Shown one piece after another: positions 30,697 to 41,254 of a DNA stretch of 64,000 nucleotides. The stretch's first letter is position 1, and each line of letters starts with the position of its first letter. The notes beneath the pieces were generated by a model. It was not told the DNA's origin, did not search any database, and saw nothing but the letters and a program-made list of their open reading frames with translations. Made by a program: the position numbers and the translations under genes. This DNA is from Grimontia sedimenti. GTDB lineage: Bacteria; Pseudomonadota; Gammaproteobacteria; Enterobacterales; Vibrionaceae. The stretch covers positions 62,001 through 126,000 of the forward strand of contig NZ_JAALDL010000012.1 of assembly GCF_011045095.1 (NCBI RefSeq). The letters run 5' to 3'.

Positions 30697-30713
30697 CTCT
30701 GATTCAGATAAAG

Positions 30714-30744
30714 AAAAAGGGCGGTATCGTTACCGCCCTTTTTA
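30714..30744. terminator. Bidirectional intrinsic terminator after ubiX
   Basis: A perfect 12-bp stem AAAAGGGCGGTA/TACCGCCCTTTT (30715-30726 and 30731-30742) with a TCGT loop separates ubiX (+) from the uspA-like gene (-). Confidence 0.93.
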
Positions 30745-30760
30745 GATCTTGGTGTTGCTA

Positions 30761-31198
30761 TCAGCCTTGTGGCTTCATGATCAACACGTTGATTTTTGAC
30801 TGTTCCAGCACTTTAGATGCCACAGAGCCGATGATAAGCTTGTTCGCTTTAGAACGCTTATGGCTAGGCATCACGATCAAATCGCAACCAAGGCTATCAG
30901 CGGTTTTGACGATGGCCTTGTAAGGTTTACCTTCAGCCACAGACAAATCATACGAGATGCCTTCCGGCACGATGCGTTCAGCAAAGGCTTTTAGGTTGTT
31001 ACGCACGTCCTGTTTCATTTGGCGGGCAGCGTCTTCCGGGAAGTAAGACTGCACCATAGAGTTGTGAATACCCGGTAGGGCGGTCAACAGGTGTAAGGTT
31101 GCACCCGTTTGTCCTGCGATCCAAACAGCGTGCTCAACGGCTTTGTCAGCAAAGCTTTCATCATTCAAATCAACAGGGACCAGAATGTGTTTATACAT
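30761..31198 (-). CDS. Universal stress protein, UspA family (TRAP-associated)
   Basis: This 145-residue Usp-fold protein starts MYKHILVPVDLNDESFADKA. It has the ATP-binding-type Usp motif GCDLIVMPSHKRSKANKLIIGSVA (given in parts: DLIVMPSHKR, then GSVASKVLEQ), so nucleotide binding is likely. It follows the TRAP permease gene after 51 nt on the same strand. Usp proteins encoded with TRAP transporters (for example TeaD of Halomonas) modulate transport, so a regulatory role here is inferred. Confidence 0.88.
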   Translation of the reverse strand: MYKHILVPVDLNDESFADKAVEHAVWIAGQTGATLHLLTALPGIHNSMVQSYFPEDAARQMKQDVRNNLKAFAERIVPEGISYDLSVAEGKPYKAIVKTADSLGCDLIVMPSHKRSKANKLIIGSVASKVLEQSKINVLIMKPQG

Positions 31199-31249
31199 AT
31201 CGTCTACTCTCTTGTGTGGTAGTGACCGGGGCTTTACGCCCCGGACTGA

Positions 31250-33820
31250 TTACGCTGTTTGTTGTTTTTCTGCTCTTGCACGGCGACGTTGATTCCACGC
31301 CATGGCAGCAAGCAGGAGCAGAGTTGGCACAAATACCCACTCTTTCGCTGGGCGCTCAGCAGGCGTGCTCACCTGAACAATTTCCCAGTCGAAATCGATA
31401 CCAGCATCAGATGCCGGGCTGCCCCACTGAACCATATCGACCAGTTTCGAACCTTCTTCATCACGAAGTTCCAAACCGGTAGACAGCACACGTGCCAGAC
31501 CTTCTGCTTCTTCATAGTTCACCGGAAGGTGTACGTGTTTTGTAACGACGTCACCATCAATGGTTTCACCACGAACCTGTAGGTTAAGCGTTTGACCATT
31601 TGGCAGTTTTTCTGCCACTTCAATGATAGCTGAACCTGGGTAATCGTTCGTTGGCGGAAACACTTGATCCCACCAGTAACCCGGACGGAACAATGAGAAG
31701 GTGATCAGCAACATCAGCAGCGTTTCCCACCATTTGTTTCGGGTAAACCACCACCCCTGTGTGGCGGACGAGAATACCAGCATGGCGATCACTGCGGAGC
31801 CTATGGTCAGCAGAAGATGCACAGGGCCTTCAATATCCATCAACAGCAGTTGGGTGTTGAAGATGAACATAAACGGCAGGATTGCAGTACGGATATCGTA
31901 AGTGAAACCCTGAATACCGGTTTTGATTGGGTCAGATTTCGCAATCGCCGCTGCCGCAAAGGCCGCGAGACCAACTGGTGGGGTGTCATCTGCCAGAATA
32001 CCGAAGTAGAACACGAACAGGTGAACGGCGATCAAAGGAATAATAAGGCCTTCCTGCGCACCCAGTGTCACGATAACTGGTGCCATCAGGGTCGATACCA
32101 CGATGTAGTTTGCCGTCGTTGGCAGACCCATACCCAAGATCAGGCTGATGATTGCGGTGAACAGCAGCATCAACATGATGTTACCGCCAGAGATGAACTC
32201 GACGAAGTCAGTCATCACCAAGCCGATACCAGTCAGTGTGACCACGCCTACAACAATGCCTGCAGCAGCAGTCGCTACACCGATACCAATCATGTTACGT
32301 GCACCGGCAACAAAGCCCTCTGCCAAGTCGATGAAACCGTTTTTGATTTCTTCACCGAAGTTAGATTCGCCATGGAAGAAAGCAAAAAGTGGGCGTTGAG
32401 TGACGACGATGAACATCATAAACAAGGTTGCCCAGAATGCAGACAGACCTGGTGAGAAGCGTTCAACCATCAGACACCAAACCAGTACTACGATTGGCAG
32501 CAGGTAGTAGAGACCAGAACGAGCGGTTGGACCCGGATCCGGCAGCTCTGAAAGGTCAGTGTCTGCAGGGTCTTCTACTGCGTCTTTCTTGTATTGTGCT
32601 GAGTAGCGAACCAGTGCGATGTAGGCAATGAAAATCGCAACCGCAATGATTGGGCTTGCCGCAGCGCCAAACACATCTTTGGTCCAGCCAATACCGTAGT
32701 AAACCGCAAAGCTCAGCACGCAGATACCAATGACGATGGTCAGGAAGCTCAGCAGAGACTGTACCAACGTTGATTGATGGCGACGTGGAAGGCCTGTCAT
32801 GCCTGCCTTACAAGCTTCAAGGTGAACGATGTAGATAAGTGCGATGTAAGAAATGATGGCAGGCAAAATCGCCGCCTTAATCACTTCGATGTAAGGAATA
32901 CCGACGTATTCCACCATCAGGAAGGCCGCCGCACCCATGATAGGTGGTGTCAGCTGACCATTGGTTGATGCAGCAACCTCTACCGCACCGGCTTTTGTTC
33001 CTGGGAAACCGACACGTTTCATCAGTGGAATGGTGAATACACCAGTCGTAACCACGTTTGCGATAGATGAACCGGAGATAAGGCCGGAAAGGCCGGAAGC
33101 CACAACGGCTGCTTTTGCCGGACCACCACGCATGTGGCCAAGCATAGAAAACGCCACTTTGATGAAGTAGCCACCTGCACCCGCACGATCAAGCAAGGCA
33201 CCGAAGAGTACAAACAGGAAGACAAAAGACGTTGATACACCCAGTGCGACACCAAATACACCTTCGGTAGTCAGCCACATGTGGGACATGGCTTTGTTCA
33301 GGCTTGCCCCTTTGTGCGCGATGACATCGGGCATGTGGGGACCTGCGAAGGTATAGAGCAGGAAGACCAGCGCGACCACCATCAGCGGTGGGCCTAAGGC
33401 GCGTCTTGTCGCTTCCAGCAACAAAATCATACCTGTGACTGCAACAACAATATCAAACGTTGTTGGTGCACCAGCGCGTGAAGCGAGTTCGGTATAGAAC
33501 AGGAAGAGATACCCGGCTGCAAAACTTCCTGCGAGGGCAAATATCCAGTCTTGGACAGGAATGCGATCTCGTGGAGAGTTTTTCAATGCAGGGTAAGCGG
33601 TGAATGCCAGAAAGATAGCAAACGCCAAGTGAATGGATCGTGCCTCGGTATCATTGAGCGCGACAGTAAATGGTGAGGCATACCAGAGCTGGAAAATAGA
33701 CCAGCACAGGGGAACGAACCAGAGGATCTTCCCAGATATACCTGACGGAGCGCGGGCTCCGGTGTCCGCTTGAGCGACAATGTCCTGCGCTTCTTGCGGT
33801 GTCTCGGTCGTCTTCGTCAT
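31250..33820 (-). CDS. TRAP transporter fused 4TM/12TM permease with DUF3394 tail
   Basis: The ATG at 33820 (MTKTTETPQEAQ) has AAGGA 7 nt upstream and gives 856 residues; in-frame sequence back to 33937 is not needed. The protein is a DctQ-DctM fusion of TAXI-type TRAP transporters. It has about four N-terminal spans, then the large 12-span DctM part with GLSGLISGSSIANVVTTGVFT and LGMGLPTTANYIVVSTL, and a C-terminal soluble DUF3394-like region (about 690-830) ending in a basic tail. Such permeases import organic acids or amino acids by a sodium gradient with a periplasmic TAXI binding protein. No binding protein is encoded in this window, so the substrate cannot be inferred. Confidence 0.92.
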   Translation of the reverse strand: MTKTTETPQEAQDIVAQADTGARAPSGISGKILWFVPLCWSIFQLWYASPFTVALNDTEARSIHLAFAIFLAFTAYPALKNSPRDRIPVQDWIFALAGSFAAGYLFLFYTELASRAGAPTTFDIVVAVTGMILLLEATRRALGPPLMVVALVFLLYTFAGPHMPDVIAHKGASLNKAMSHMWLTTEGVFGVALGVSTSFVFLFVLFGALLDRAGAGGYFIKVAFSMLGHMRGGPAKAAVVASGLSGLISGSSIANVVTTGVFTIPLMKRVGFPGTKAGAVEVAASTNGQLTPPIMGAAAFLMVEYVGIPYIEVIKAAILPAIISYIALIYIVHLEACKAGMTGLPRRHQSTLVQSLLSFLTIVIGICVLSFAVYYGIGWTKDVFGAAASPIIAVAIFIAYIALVRYSAQYKKDAVEDPADTDLSELPDPGPTARSGLYYLLPIVVLVWCLMVERFSPGLSAFWATLFMMFIVVTQRPLFAFFHGESNFGEEIKNGFIDLAEGFVAGARNMIGIGVATAAAGIVVGVVTLTGIGLVMTDFVEFISGGNIMLMLLFTAIISLILGMGLPTTANYIVVSTLMAPVIVTLGAQEGLIIPLIAVHLFVFYFGILADDTPPVGLAAFAAAAIAKSDPIKTGIQGFTYDIRTAILPFMFIFNTQLLLMDIEGPVHLLLTIGSAVIAMLVFSSATQGWWFTRNKWWETLLMLLITFSLFRPGYWWDQVFPPTNDYPGSAIIEVAEKLPNGQTLNLQVRGETIDGDVVTKHVHLPVNYEEAEGLARVLSTGLELRDEEGSKLVDMVQWGSPASDAGIDFDWEIVQVSTPAERPAKEWVFVPTLLLLAAMAWNQRRRARAEKQQTA

Positions 33821-34222
33821 GCCATTGTCCTTTAATCGGCAAGTAAAAGTGTAAAAAAACCTGACATCAGATGCGGATAACCCGCAACGAAGCGGGCTAT
33901 CTCCACAGCGTGTTTTATACGCCTTTATTGTCTTCACCTAATGACGAGTACTGCTTGGTACGGTCTTGTGTAAGACTCAGTTTATTTTGTGTATTTAGGA
34001 TTCTTTGGTTATGAATGATAACAAATCCGTTTCCAAAATTTAAAACCAGCGAAATATTTTGTCATGGTATTTCGCATCGAATTGAGGTGTGAGGGTAGAT
34101 AAAAGTGGGAAAGTCTCAATATTGAGATGAAGTGATGTCTCGGGATGTGAGTGGTTGGATAAAGAAATAGGCAGGGTGATTGGAAAATCATCCTGCCTAT
34201 TTGGAAGGTTTCTCAGTTTGAA
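33821..34222. other. Leader and promoter region of the TRAP-usp unit
   Basis: The 402-bp gap has no gene. Read on the minus strand it holds a hairpin GATAGCCCGC/GCGGGTTATC (33876-33885 and 33892-33901), then seven T at 33859-33853 close to the permease start. An 8-bp inverted repeat GCGAAATA/TATTTCGC lies at 34049-34056 and 34068-34075. The last 60 bp carry the argR terminator. Confidence 0.5.
34165..34202 (-). terminator. Intrinsic terminator of argR
   Basis: AAATAGGCAGGGTGAT/ATCATCCTGCCTATTT is a 16-bp stem with one wobble pair and a TGGAAA loop. On the minus strand it is followed by CTTTA. It begins 20 nt after the argR stop. Confidence 0.88.
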
Positions 34223-34693
34223 TTAGCGGGAATAATCGAAAAGTCCGCAAACGGCTTCAAACAGTCGCGCAGTGGTGGTAGAGCGCGTTGGGGTGATAAA
34301 GATGGTGTCGTCACCGGCTACCACGCCCAGAATACCTTCTGCTTTACCCAGAGAGTCCAGCAAGCGGGCAATAAGTTGTGCCGCCCCCGGACCTGTATGG
34401 ATAACAACGAGAGCATCGTTGTAGTCGATATCCATCACCAATTCTTTCAGCGGGCTGCTGGTGGTTGGTACGCCAAGTTCAACAGGAAGGCAGTACACCA
34501 TTTCCATCTTTGCGTTACGAGTACGTACAGCGCCAAACTTGGTCAGCATGCGAGAGACTTTAGATTGGTTAATGTTCTCAAAGCCTTGCGCTTTCAGAGC
34601 ATCCACGATTTCGCCCTGGGAGCTGAATTTTTCTTCTTTCAGGATGGCTTTAAAAGCCTTCACCAATTGATCTTGTTTATCTGAATTGCGCAT
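34223..34693 (-). CDS. argR: Arginine repressor
   Basis: ArgR is the hexameric arginine-responsive repressor of arginine biosynthesis. The 156-residue length is standard. The N-terminal winged helix contains [14 protein letters not shown] and [13 protein letters not shown]. The C-terminal arginine-binding and oligomerisation domain contains [17 protein letters not shown] and [12 protein letters not shown]. It is divergent from mdh, the conserved argR-mdh pair of gammaproteobacteria. A possible ARG box lies 39-52 bp before its start. Confidence 0.97.
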   Translation of the reverse strand: MRNSDKQDQLVKAFKAILKEEKFSSQGEIVDALKAQGFENINQSKVSRMLTKFGAVRTRNAKMEMVYCLPVELGVPTTSSPLKELVMDIDYNDALVVIHTGPGAAQLIARLLDSLGKAEGILGVVAGDDTIFITPTRSTTTARLFEAVCGLFDYSR

Positions 34694-35001
34694 ATTTCTT
34701 CTTTCTTCCCCGTGTCAGGATGGCGCATTCTTGCATAGTGATTCAGTCGCGAGCAATAAAATCAGCGGTAAAGTGACGCACCTATCACCTTTCAATAGGC
34801 TTGAGGGGCTTTGACGATAAAAATGAGAAGCGCGGCTTATCCTCAGGTTGATATGCTTGTGGTTATCGGCCGCGGGAACGTATCATGCGGAAAGGTCCGT
34901 TATGCATACGGGGTTGTCAGTGAATTTAAGTAAACCACCTTATGCTGACTTACCTCGTATCCAAGGTCTGAAATAATAAAATCGTAAATAAGGAGAACGA
35001 G
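34694..35001. other. Divergent argR/mdh intergenic region
   Basis: The 308-bp region contains the candidate ARG box near argR and a good mdh ribosome site (AAGGAG, about 5-7 nt before ATG 35002). I see no gene and no promoter that I would assign with confidence. Confidence 0.5.
34732..34745. promoter_or_regulatory. Candidate ARG box upstream of argR
   Basis: TGCATAGTGATTCA agrees with the ArgR half-sites TGAAT...ATTCA at 9 of 10 positions and has the normal 4-nt centre. It lies 39-52 bp before the argR start codon and could allow autoregulation. A partner box at the usual 3-bp spacing is not clear. Confidence 0.4.
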
Positions 35002-35937
35002 ATGAAAGTTGCTGTGATTGGCGCCGCCGGTGGCATTGGTCAAGCTTTAGCCCTGCTTTTGAAAAACCGTCTGCCTGCGGGTTCTGATCTGGCTCTGTAT
35101 GACATCGCCCCTGTAACTCCAGGTGTTGCGGTGGACCTTAGCCACATCCCGACCCCAGTATCGATCAAAGGTTACAGCGGTGAAGATCCAACACCTGCAC
35201 TGGAAGGTGCTGATGTTGTTCTGATCTCAGCTGGTGTAGCGCGTAAACCAGGTATGGATCGTTCTGATCTGTTCAACGTGAACGCGGGTATCGTTCGTTC
35301 TCTGAGTGAAAGAATTGCTGATGTGTGCCCAAAAGCACTGATCGGTATCATCACTAACCCAGTAAACACCACCGTTGCAATTGCGGCAGAAGTGCTGAAA
35401 GCAAAAGGTGTTTACGACAAGAACCGTCTTTTCGGTGTAACAACACTGGATATCATCCGCTCCGAAACCTTCGTAGCAGAGCTGAAAGGCAAAGATCCAA
35501 GCGATGTTCGCGTACCAGTTATCGGTGGTCACTCTGGCGTGACTATTCTGCCGCTGCTGTCTCAGGTTGAAGGTGTTGAGTTTACTGAAGAAGAAGTGGC
35601 TGCACTGACACCACGTATCCAAAACGCGGGTACTGAAGTGGTTGAAGCAAAAGCGGGTGGCGGTTCTGCAACTCTGTCTATGGGTCAGGCAGCATGTCGC
35701 TTTGGTCTGGCGCTGGTTCGCGCAGCTCAAGGCGAGCAAGACGTTGTTGAGTGTGCTTATGTGGAAGGTGACGGCAAATACGCGCGCTTCTTCGCTCAAC
35801 CGGTACGTCTGGGCAAAAACGGTGTGGAAGAGATCCTGGATCATGGCCCACTGAGTGCTTTCGAGCAAAATGCACTGGACAGCATGCTGGATACTCTGCG
35901 CAAAGATATCCAACTGGGCGAAGAGTTCGTTAAGTAA
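35002..35937 (+). CDS. mdh: Malate dehydrogenase
   Basis: This TCA-cycle enzyme interconverts malate and oxaloacetate with NAD. The 311-residue protein has the N-terminal NAD-binding [19 protein letters not shown], the substrate arginines in [16 protein letters not shown], and catalytic H177 in [12 protein letters not shown] at the same number as in E. coli. It is divergent from argR and ends at a bidirectional terminator shared with ispB. Confidence 0.98.
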   Translation: MKVAVIGAAGGIGQALALLLKNRLPAGSDLALYDIAPVTPGVAVDLSHIPTPVSIKGYSGEDPTPALEGADVVLISAGVARKPGMDRSDLFNVNAGIVRSLSERIADVCPKALIGIITNPVNTTVAIAAEVLKAKGVYDKNRLFGVTTLDIIRSETFVAELKGKDPSDVRVPVIGGHSGVTILPLLSQVEGVEFTEEEVAALTPRIQNAGTEVVEAKAGGGSATLSMGQAACRFGLALVRAAQGEQDVVECAYVEGDGKYARFFAQPVRLGKNGVEEILDHGPLSAFEQNALDSMLDTLRKDIQLGEEFVK

Positions 35938-35954
35938 CTTTTCCCTGAAAAGAG

Positions 35955-35982
35955 AAAAAGCGGCTGAATAGCCGCTTTTTTT
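35955..35982. terminator. Bidirectional intrinsic terminator between mdh and ispB
   Basis: AGCGGCT/AGCCGCT (35959-35965 and 35970-35976) is flanked by AAAAA on the left and TTTTTT on the right. Confidence 0.92.
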
Positions 35983-36021
35983 GTCATTATTGAAAGAGCA
36001 TGTCGAACTTTTTCAGAAAGT

Positions 36022-36993
36022 CTACTTTTTACGGTGCACAGCAATGTGTGCCAGCGCCTTGAGCGCCTCTTTATATTCTGACTCTGGAATAGGCGCGATA
36101 GCTTCTATGGCCTTCTCCGCTTCTTCCTCAGCGCGTTGGCGCGTGTATTCGAGTGAGCCACATTGTTCCATGCAAGCGAGGATAGGATCGAGCTTGTCCA
36201 AGCCATTGCCTTGTTCGATCGCTTCGCGGATCATGGCTGACTGCTCAGGATTACCATTCGCCATGGCGTGAAGTAACGGCAAAGTCGGTTTGCCTTCAGC
36301 CAGGTCGTCACCGGTATTTTTACCCATCTCATCGCCTTGTGAGGTGTAATCCATCACATCATCGATGAGCTGGAAAGCAGTCCCAAGGTAGCGGCCGTAA
36401 TCCTGCATCGCTTTTTCAATATCTTCAGATGAATCTGACAGGATCGCACCGATCTGGGTAGCAGCTTCAAAAAGACGTGCAGTTTTTGAGTAGATCACCT
36501 GCATGTAACTTTCTTCAGTAGTATCCGGGTCATTACAGTTCATCAACTGTAAAACTTCGCCTTCTGCGATCACATTGGTAGCTTCACTCATCAGATCGAG
36601 GATCCTCAAAGATCGAAGCTCAGTCATCATCTGGAAAGAGCGCGTATAGATGTAGTCGCCAACCAGCACGCTGGCTGCATTGCCAAACATAGCATTGGCT
36701 GTTGCTTTGCCACGGCGCAGGTCAGATTCATCGACGACATCGTCGTGCAGTAGGGTAGCGGTATGGATAAATTCGATAAAGGCAGCAGCGGTGATATGTC
36801 CTTCACCGTGATAATTCAGCGCGCGGGCTGACAAAACAGCAAGCATTGGGCGCAGGCGTTTGCCTCCGCCACTGACGATATAAAAGCCTAATTGATTAAT
36901 TAAGGCGACGTCAGAATTCAGTTGCGCAAGTATTTTTTTGTCCACTTTTGCCATGTCATCGGCAGTCAGTGCTTGGATGGTGTTAAAATCCAT
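36022..36993 (-). CDS. ispB: Octaprenyl diphosphate synthase
   Basis: IspB builds the C40 side chain of ubiquinone and menaquinone from FPP and IPP. The start at 36993 (MDFNTIQALT) gives 323 residues, identical in length to E. coli IspB; upstream in-frame sequence is not required. Both aspartate-rich motifs are intact: DDVVD at 84-88 followed by RRGK, and DDVMD at 211-215. It is divergent from rplU-rpmA-obgE, a conserved arrangement. Confidence 0.96.
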   Translation of the reverse strand: MDFNTIQALTADDMAKVDKKILAQLNSDVALINQLGFYIVSGGGKRLRPMLAVLSARALNYHGEGHITAAAFIEFIHTATLLHDDVVDESDLRRGKATANAMFGNAASVLVGDYIYTRSFQMMTELRSLRILDLMSEATNVIAEGEVLQLMNCNDPDTTEESYMQVIYSKTARLFEAATQIGAILSDSSEDIEKAMQDYGRYLGTAFQLIDDVMDYTSQGDEMGKNTGDDLAEGKPTLPLLHAMANGNPEQSAMIREAIEQGNGLDKLDPILACMEQCGSLEYTRQRAEEEAEKAIEAIAPIPESEYKEALKALAHIAVHRKK

Positions 36994-37148
36994 TGATGCG
37001 TCCGGTCCAAGGGAAGATTGCAGTTTGCTGCTCTCGTTTTTGCGATGATAGTACACTAAAATTCCTTCCTCGACACAGTATCAATGTTGGCAAAATAAGC
37101 GGTTAAATACAGTGAACAGGTTTTCGCCAATTTTCTTTCACTACCCTC

Positions 37149-37177
37149 TTGCCAGAAGGTGAATCTTACCGTAGAAT
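37149..37177 (+). promoter_or_regulatory. Sigma-70 promoter of rplU-rpmA
   Basis: TTGCCA (37149-37154), a 17-bp spacer and TAGAAT (37172-37177) match the consensus well. Transcription would begin near 37184, leaving a leader of about 80 nt before rplU. Confidence 0.62.
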
Positions 37178-37262
37178 TCGCGCCCTATTGATGAATTAAA
37201 TGCGCACCCCTCACTGCACAATTTTTAAACGCAGAAGGCTGTGCGGAAATGCGGAGAAAACC

Positions 37263-37574
37263 ATGTACGCAGTTTTCCAAAGTGGTGGTAAACAACACCG
37301 TGTAAGCGAAGGCCAAACTATTCGCTTGGAAAAGCTAGACATCGAAACTGGCTCAACTGTTGAGTTTGATTCTGTTCTGCTGGTAGCTAACGGCGAAGAA
37401 ATCACCGTTGGTGCACCGTTCGTAGCAGGCGGTAAAGTAACTGCTGAAGTAGTTACCCACGGTCGTGGCGACAAAGTGAAAATCGTTAAGTTCCGTCGTC
37501 GTAAGCATTCTCGTAAGCAAATGGGCCACCGTCAGTGGTTCACTGAAGTCAAAATTACTGGCATCAGCGCTTAA
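37263..37574 (+). CDS. rplU: 50S ribosomal protein L21
   Basis: This 103-residue ribosomal protein starts [14 protein letters not shown], with GGAG 8-11 nt before the ATG. It contains the basic RNA-binding end [16 protein letters not shown]. An in-frame extension to 37200 lacks a ribosome site. rpmA follows after 17 nt. Confidence 0.98.
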   Translation: MYAVFQSGGKQHRVSEGQTIRLEKLDIETGSTVEFDSVLLVANGEEITVGAPFVAGGKVTAEVVTHGRGDKVKIVKFRRRKHSRKQMGHRQWFTEVKITGISA

Positions 37575-37591
37575 TCTAGGAGAAGAGATAA

Positions 37592-37849
<258 letters not shown>

Positions 37850-37869
37850 TAGTCCTCGATACTGATTCT

Positions 37870-37897
37870 GAAGCCCTGCCTTACGGCGGGGCTTTTT
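37870..37897 (+). terminator. Intrinsic terminator after rpmA
   Basis: AAGCCCTGCC/GGCGGGGCTT (37870-37879 and 37884-37893) has one wobble pair, a TTAC loop and five T (37892-37896). Confidence 0.88.
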
Positions 37898-39411
<1,514 letters not shown>

Positions 39412-39426
39412 TCTGGAATACATAGA

Positions 39427-39455
39427 AAACCGCCTGGATAAAGGCGGTTTTTTTT
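39427..39455 (+). terminator. Intrinsic terminator after obgE
   Basis: A perfect 9-bp stem AAACCGCCT/AGGCGGTTT (39427-39435 and 39442-39450) with a GGATAA loop is followed by five more T. Confidence 0.92.
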
Positions 39456-39531
39456 CGCCCAAATCAGTTCCGTAGGGAAAACCTGTGATGTAGCATAACG
39501 CAGCCGTTTGAAAATAAAGGATCAATAGCAG

Positions 39532-40014
39532 ATGAAGATCAGTATGATTGCCGCAATGGCAAAGGGACGTGTGATAGGGAAAGACAACGCCATGCCTTGG
39601 CATCTGCCTGCAGATTTTGCTTGGTTCAAACAAAACACATTAGGCAAGCCAGTCATCATGGGTCGGAAAACTTATGAGTCCATTGGCCGCCCGCTGCCGG
39701 GTCGACGTAATGTCGTGATCAGTCGAGATGAAAACTGGTCAGCAGAAGGCGTGGAGAGTACTACCAGCATTGATGCAGCGATTGCGCTAGCAGGCGATGT
39801 TGAAGAAGCGGTGATTATTGGCGGTGGTACCATTTATGAGGCGAGCATGCCCTGGGCAGATAAGCTGTGCCTGACCTTTATTGATGCAGAAATAGACGGT
39901 GATACCTGTTTCCCTGATTGGGGGGAGGGGTGGTCAGAAACACACCGCGAATTCTATCAGGCTGATGAAAAGAACCGCTACAACATGGAGTTTGTGGTTT
40001 TAGAGCGGGCGTAA
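39532..40014 (+). CDS. folA: Dihydrofolate reductase
   Basis: FolA reduces dihydrofolate to tetrahydrofolate with NADPH. The 160-residue protein starts MKISMIAAMAKGRVIGKDNA, then MPWHLPADFAWFK with the active-site acid in PADFAW. It also has VIMGRKTYESIGRPLPGR and IIGGGTIYEA. It converges on apaH with only 4 bp between the stops and no terminator in the gap. Confidence 0.97.
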   Translation: MKISMIAAMAKGRVIGKDNAMPWHLPADFAWFKQNTLGKPVIMGRKTYESIGRPLPGRRNVVISRDENWSAEGVESTTSIDAAIALAGDVEEAVIIGGGTIYEASMPWADKLCLTFIDAEIDGDTCFPDWGEGWSETHREFYQADEKNRYNMEFVVLERA

Positions 40015-40018
40015 GCTA

Positions 40019-40851
40019 TCAGGCATGAATCGGGCAAGGGCGCGAAAACCTTTGCCTGTCTTCCCATCTCACCATGGTGAGCGACCCCCCCCACACACAG
40101 CCGGTATCTAGCCCTAACAGATTGTCAGTTAATACGCCGCCCAATGCTGCCCAATGGCCAAAAACCAGCGTTTCGTCAATCGTGCGACGATTTGGCATCT
40201 GAAACCAAGGCATGAGTCTTCCACCTTTCACTTTCTCAGGAGGGAGTTTGCAGGCCATATCCAAGCTGCCATCCGGCTCACAAAAACGCATGCGTGTCAT
40301 GGCATTGATGGCATAGCGATACTTTTCAATACCTTTTAAGTTTGGTGACCAAAGCGCAGGCTCGTTGGCATACATGTTTTCTAATAGCCAAACATAGCGA
40401 TCACTTTTCAGGACGCTTTCCACCTCCAGGGCATTTGTCTTAGCCGTTTCAATATCCCAGACAGGAGGGATACCAGCATGGGTCATCACAAATCCGGGAC
40501 TCTCTCCATTGGCCTGATCAACATGGATCAGCAGGGGCTGCTGGCGAAGCCAATTGAGCAATTCATCGCGATCGTCAGCTTCCAGTATCGGTAGGGTTTT
40601 GTCTTTACCTTTCGGTTTCATGATCCCTTCTGATACCGCTAACAGGTGGAGGTCATGATTCCCAAGAACCGTATGGCCATGCTTCCCTAGGGATTTAACA
40701 AACCTCAGTACTGCAAGGGAGTCGGGCCCCGGGCTACTAGATCTCCAGCTATGTATAGGTGATCGCTGGATGGATCGAAGCTAGCTTCTTTCAACAGCGC
40801 GTTAAGATCGTCAAAACAGCCCTGAATGTCGCCGACAAGGTAAGTAGCCAC
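40019..40851 (-). pseudogene. apaH: Diadenosine tetraphosphatase ApaH, frameshifted
   Basis: ApaH hydrolyses Ap4A and related dinucleotides and can decap RNA. Reading starts at GTG 40851, 8 nt after the apaG stop, with an AGGA site, and gives ATYLVGDIQGCFDDLNALL. It runs to ARGP and then hits a stop because one C is missing in the plus-strand run at about 40723. With one base restored it would continue DSLAVLRFVKSL and GNHDLHLL into the intact remainder from 40621 (KPKGKDKTLPILEADD), giving 277 residues (E. coli 280). All phosphoesterase motifs are otherwise kept. Real mutation or assembly error cannot be told apart here. Confidence 0.85.
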
Positions 40852-40859
40852 AGATGTTC

Positions 40860-41234
40860 CTAGTGGAGAATATTGGGAAGTGCGAGACGGAAAGGTGAGA
40901 CTTCGATGTCGAATTCTTTCTCGTCGACATCGATCATGGTGTAGAACCCTTGCATCACTCCCACTGGGGTTTCCAGCACAGTGCCGCTGGTGTAAGTATA
41001 TTCGTCGCCCGCTTCTATTAGGGGCTGTTCACCCACAACACCTTCACCCTCGATCACCAGTTTTTTGCCATTGGCATCGGTGACCAGCCATTTGCGGCGA
41101 AGAAGTTGCGCGTGACGATCACCATTGTTTTCAATGGTGATCGTATAGGAAAACACATAACGTTTTTTATCCGGCTCAGATTGCTCTTCCACATAGTGAG
41201 TCAGCACACGAACCGTAAAGTTGTTGTTTATCAT
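40860..41234 (-). CDS. apaG: ApaG/CorD protein (Co2+/Mg2+ efflux-associated)
   Basis: This 124-residue beta-sandwich (fibronectin III-like) protein has VFSYTITIENNGDRHAQLLRRKW and the glycine-rich GEGVVGEQP. Its biochemical role is unclear; mutants in enteric bacteria show altered cobalt resistance and magnesium efflux. It lies between rsmA (20-nt gap) and apaH (8 nt) in the conserved lptD-to-apaH cluster. Confidence 0.95.
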   Translation of the reverse strand: MINNNFTVRVLTHYVEEQSEPDKKRYVFSYTITIENNGDRHAQLLRRKWLVTDANGKKLVIEGEGVVGEQPLIEAGDEYTYTSGTVLETPVGVMQGFYTMIDVDEKEFDIEVSPFRLALPNILH

Positions 41235-41254
41235 CCCTGAAGTGTTCCCTGAAA

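Noticed and set aside
31817-32455. A 212-codon plus-strand frame opposite the TRAP permease
   Set aside because: Very His/Gln/Asp-rich antisense of hydrophobic codons; no start signal and a strong real gene on the other strand.
35227-35913. A 228-codon minus-strand frame opposite mdh
   Set aside because: Antisense shadow of mdh, which is complete and unmistakable.
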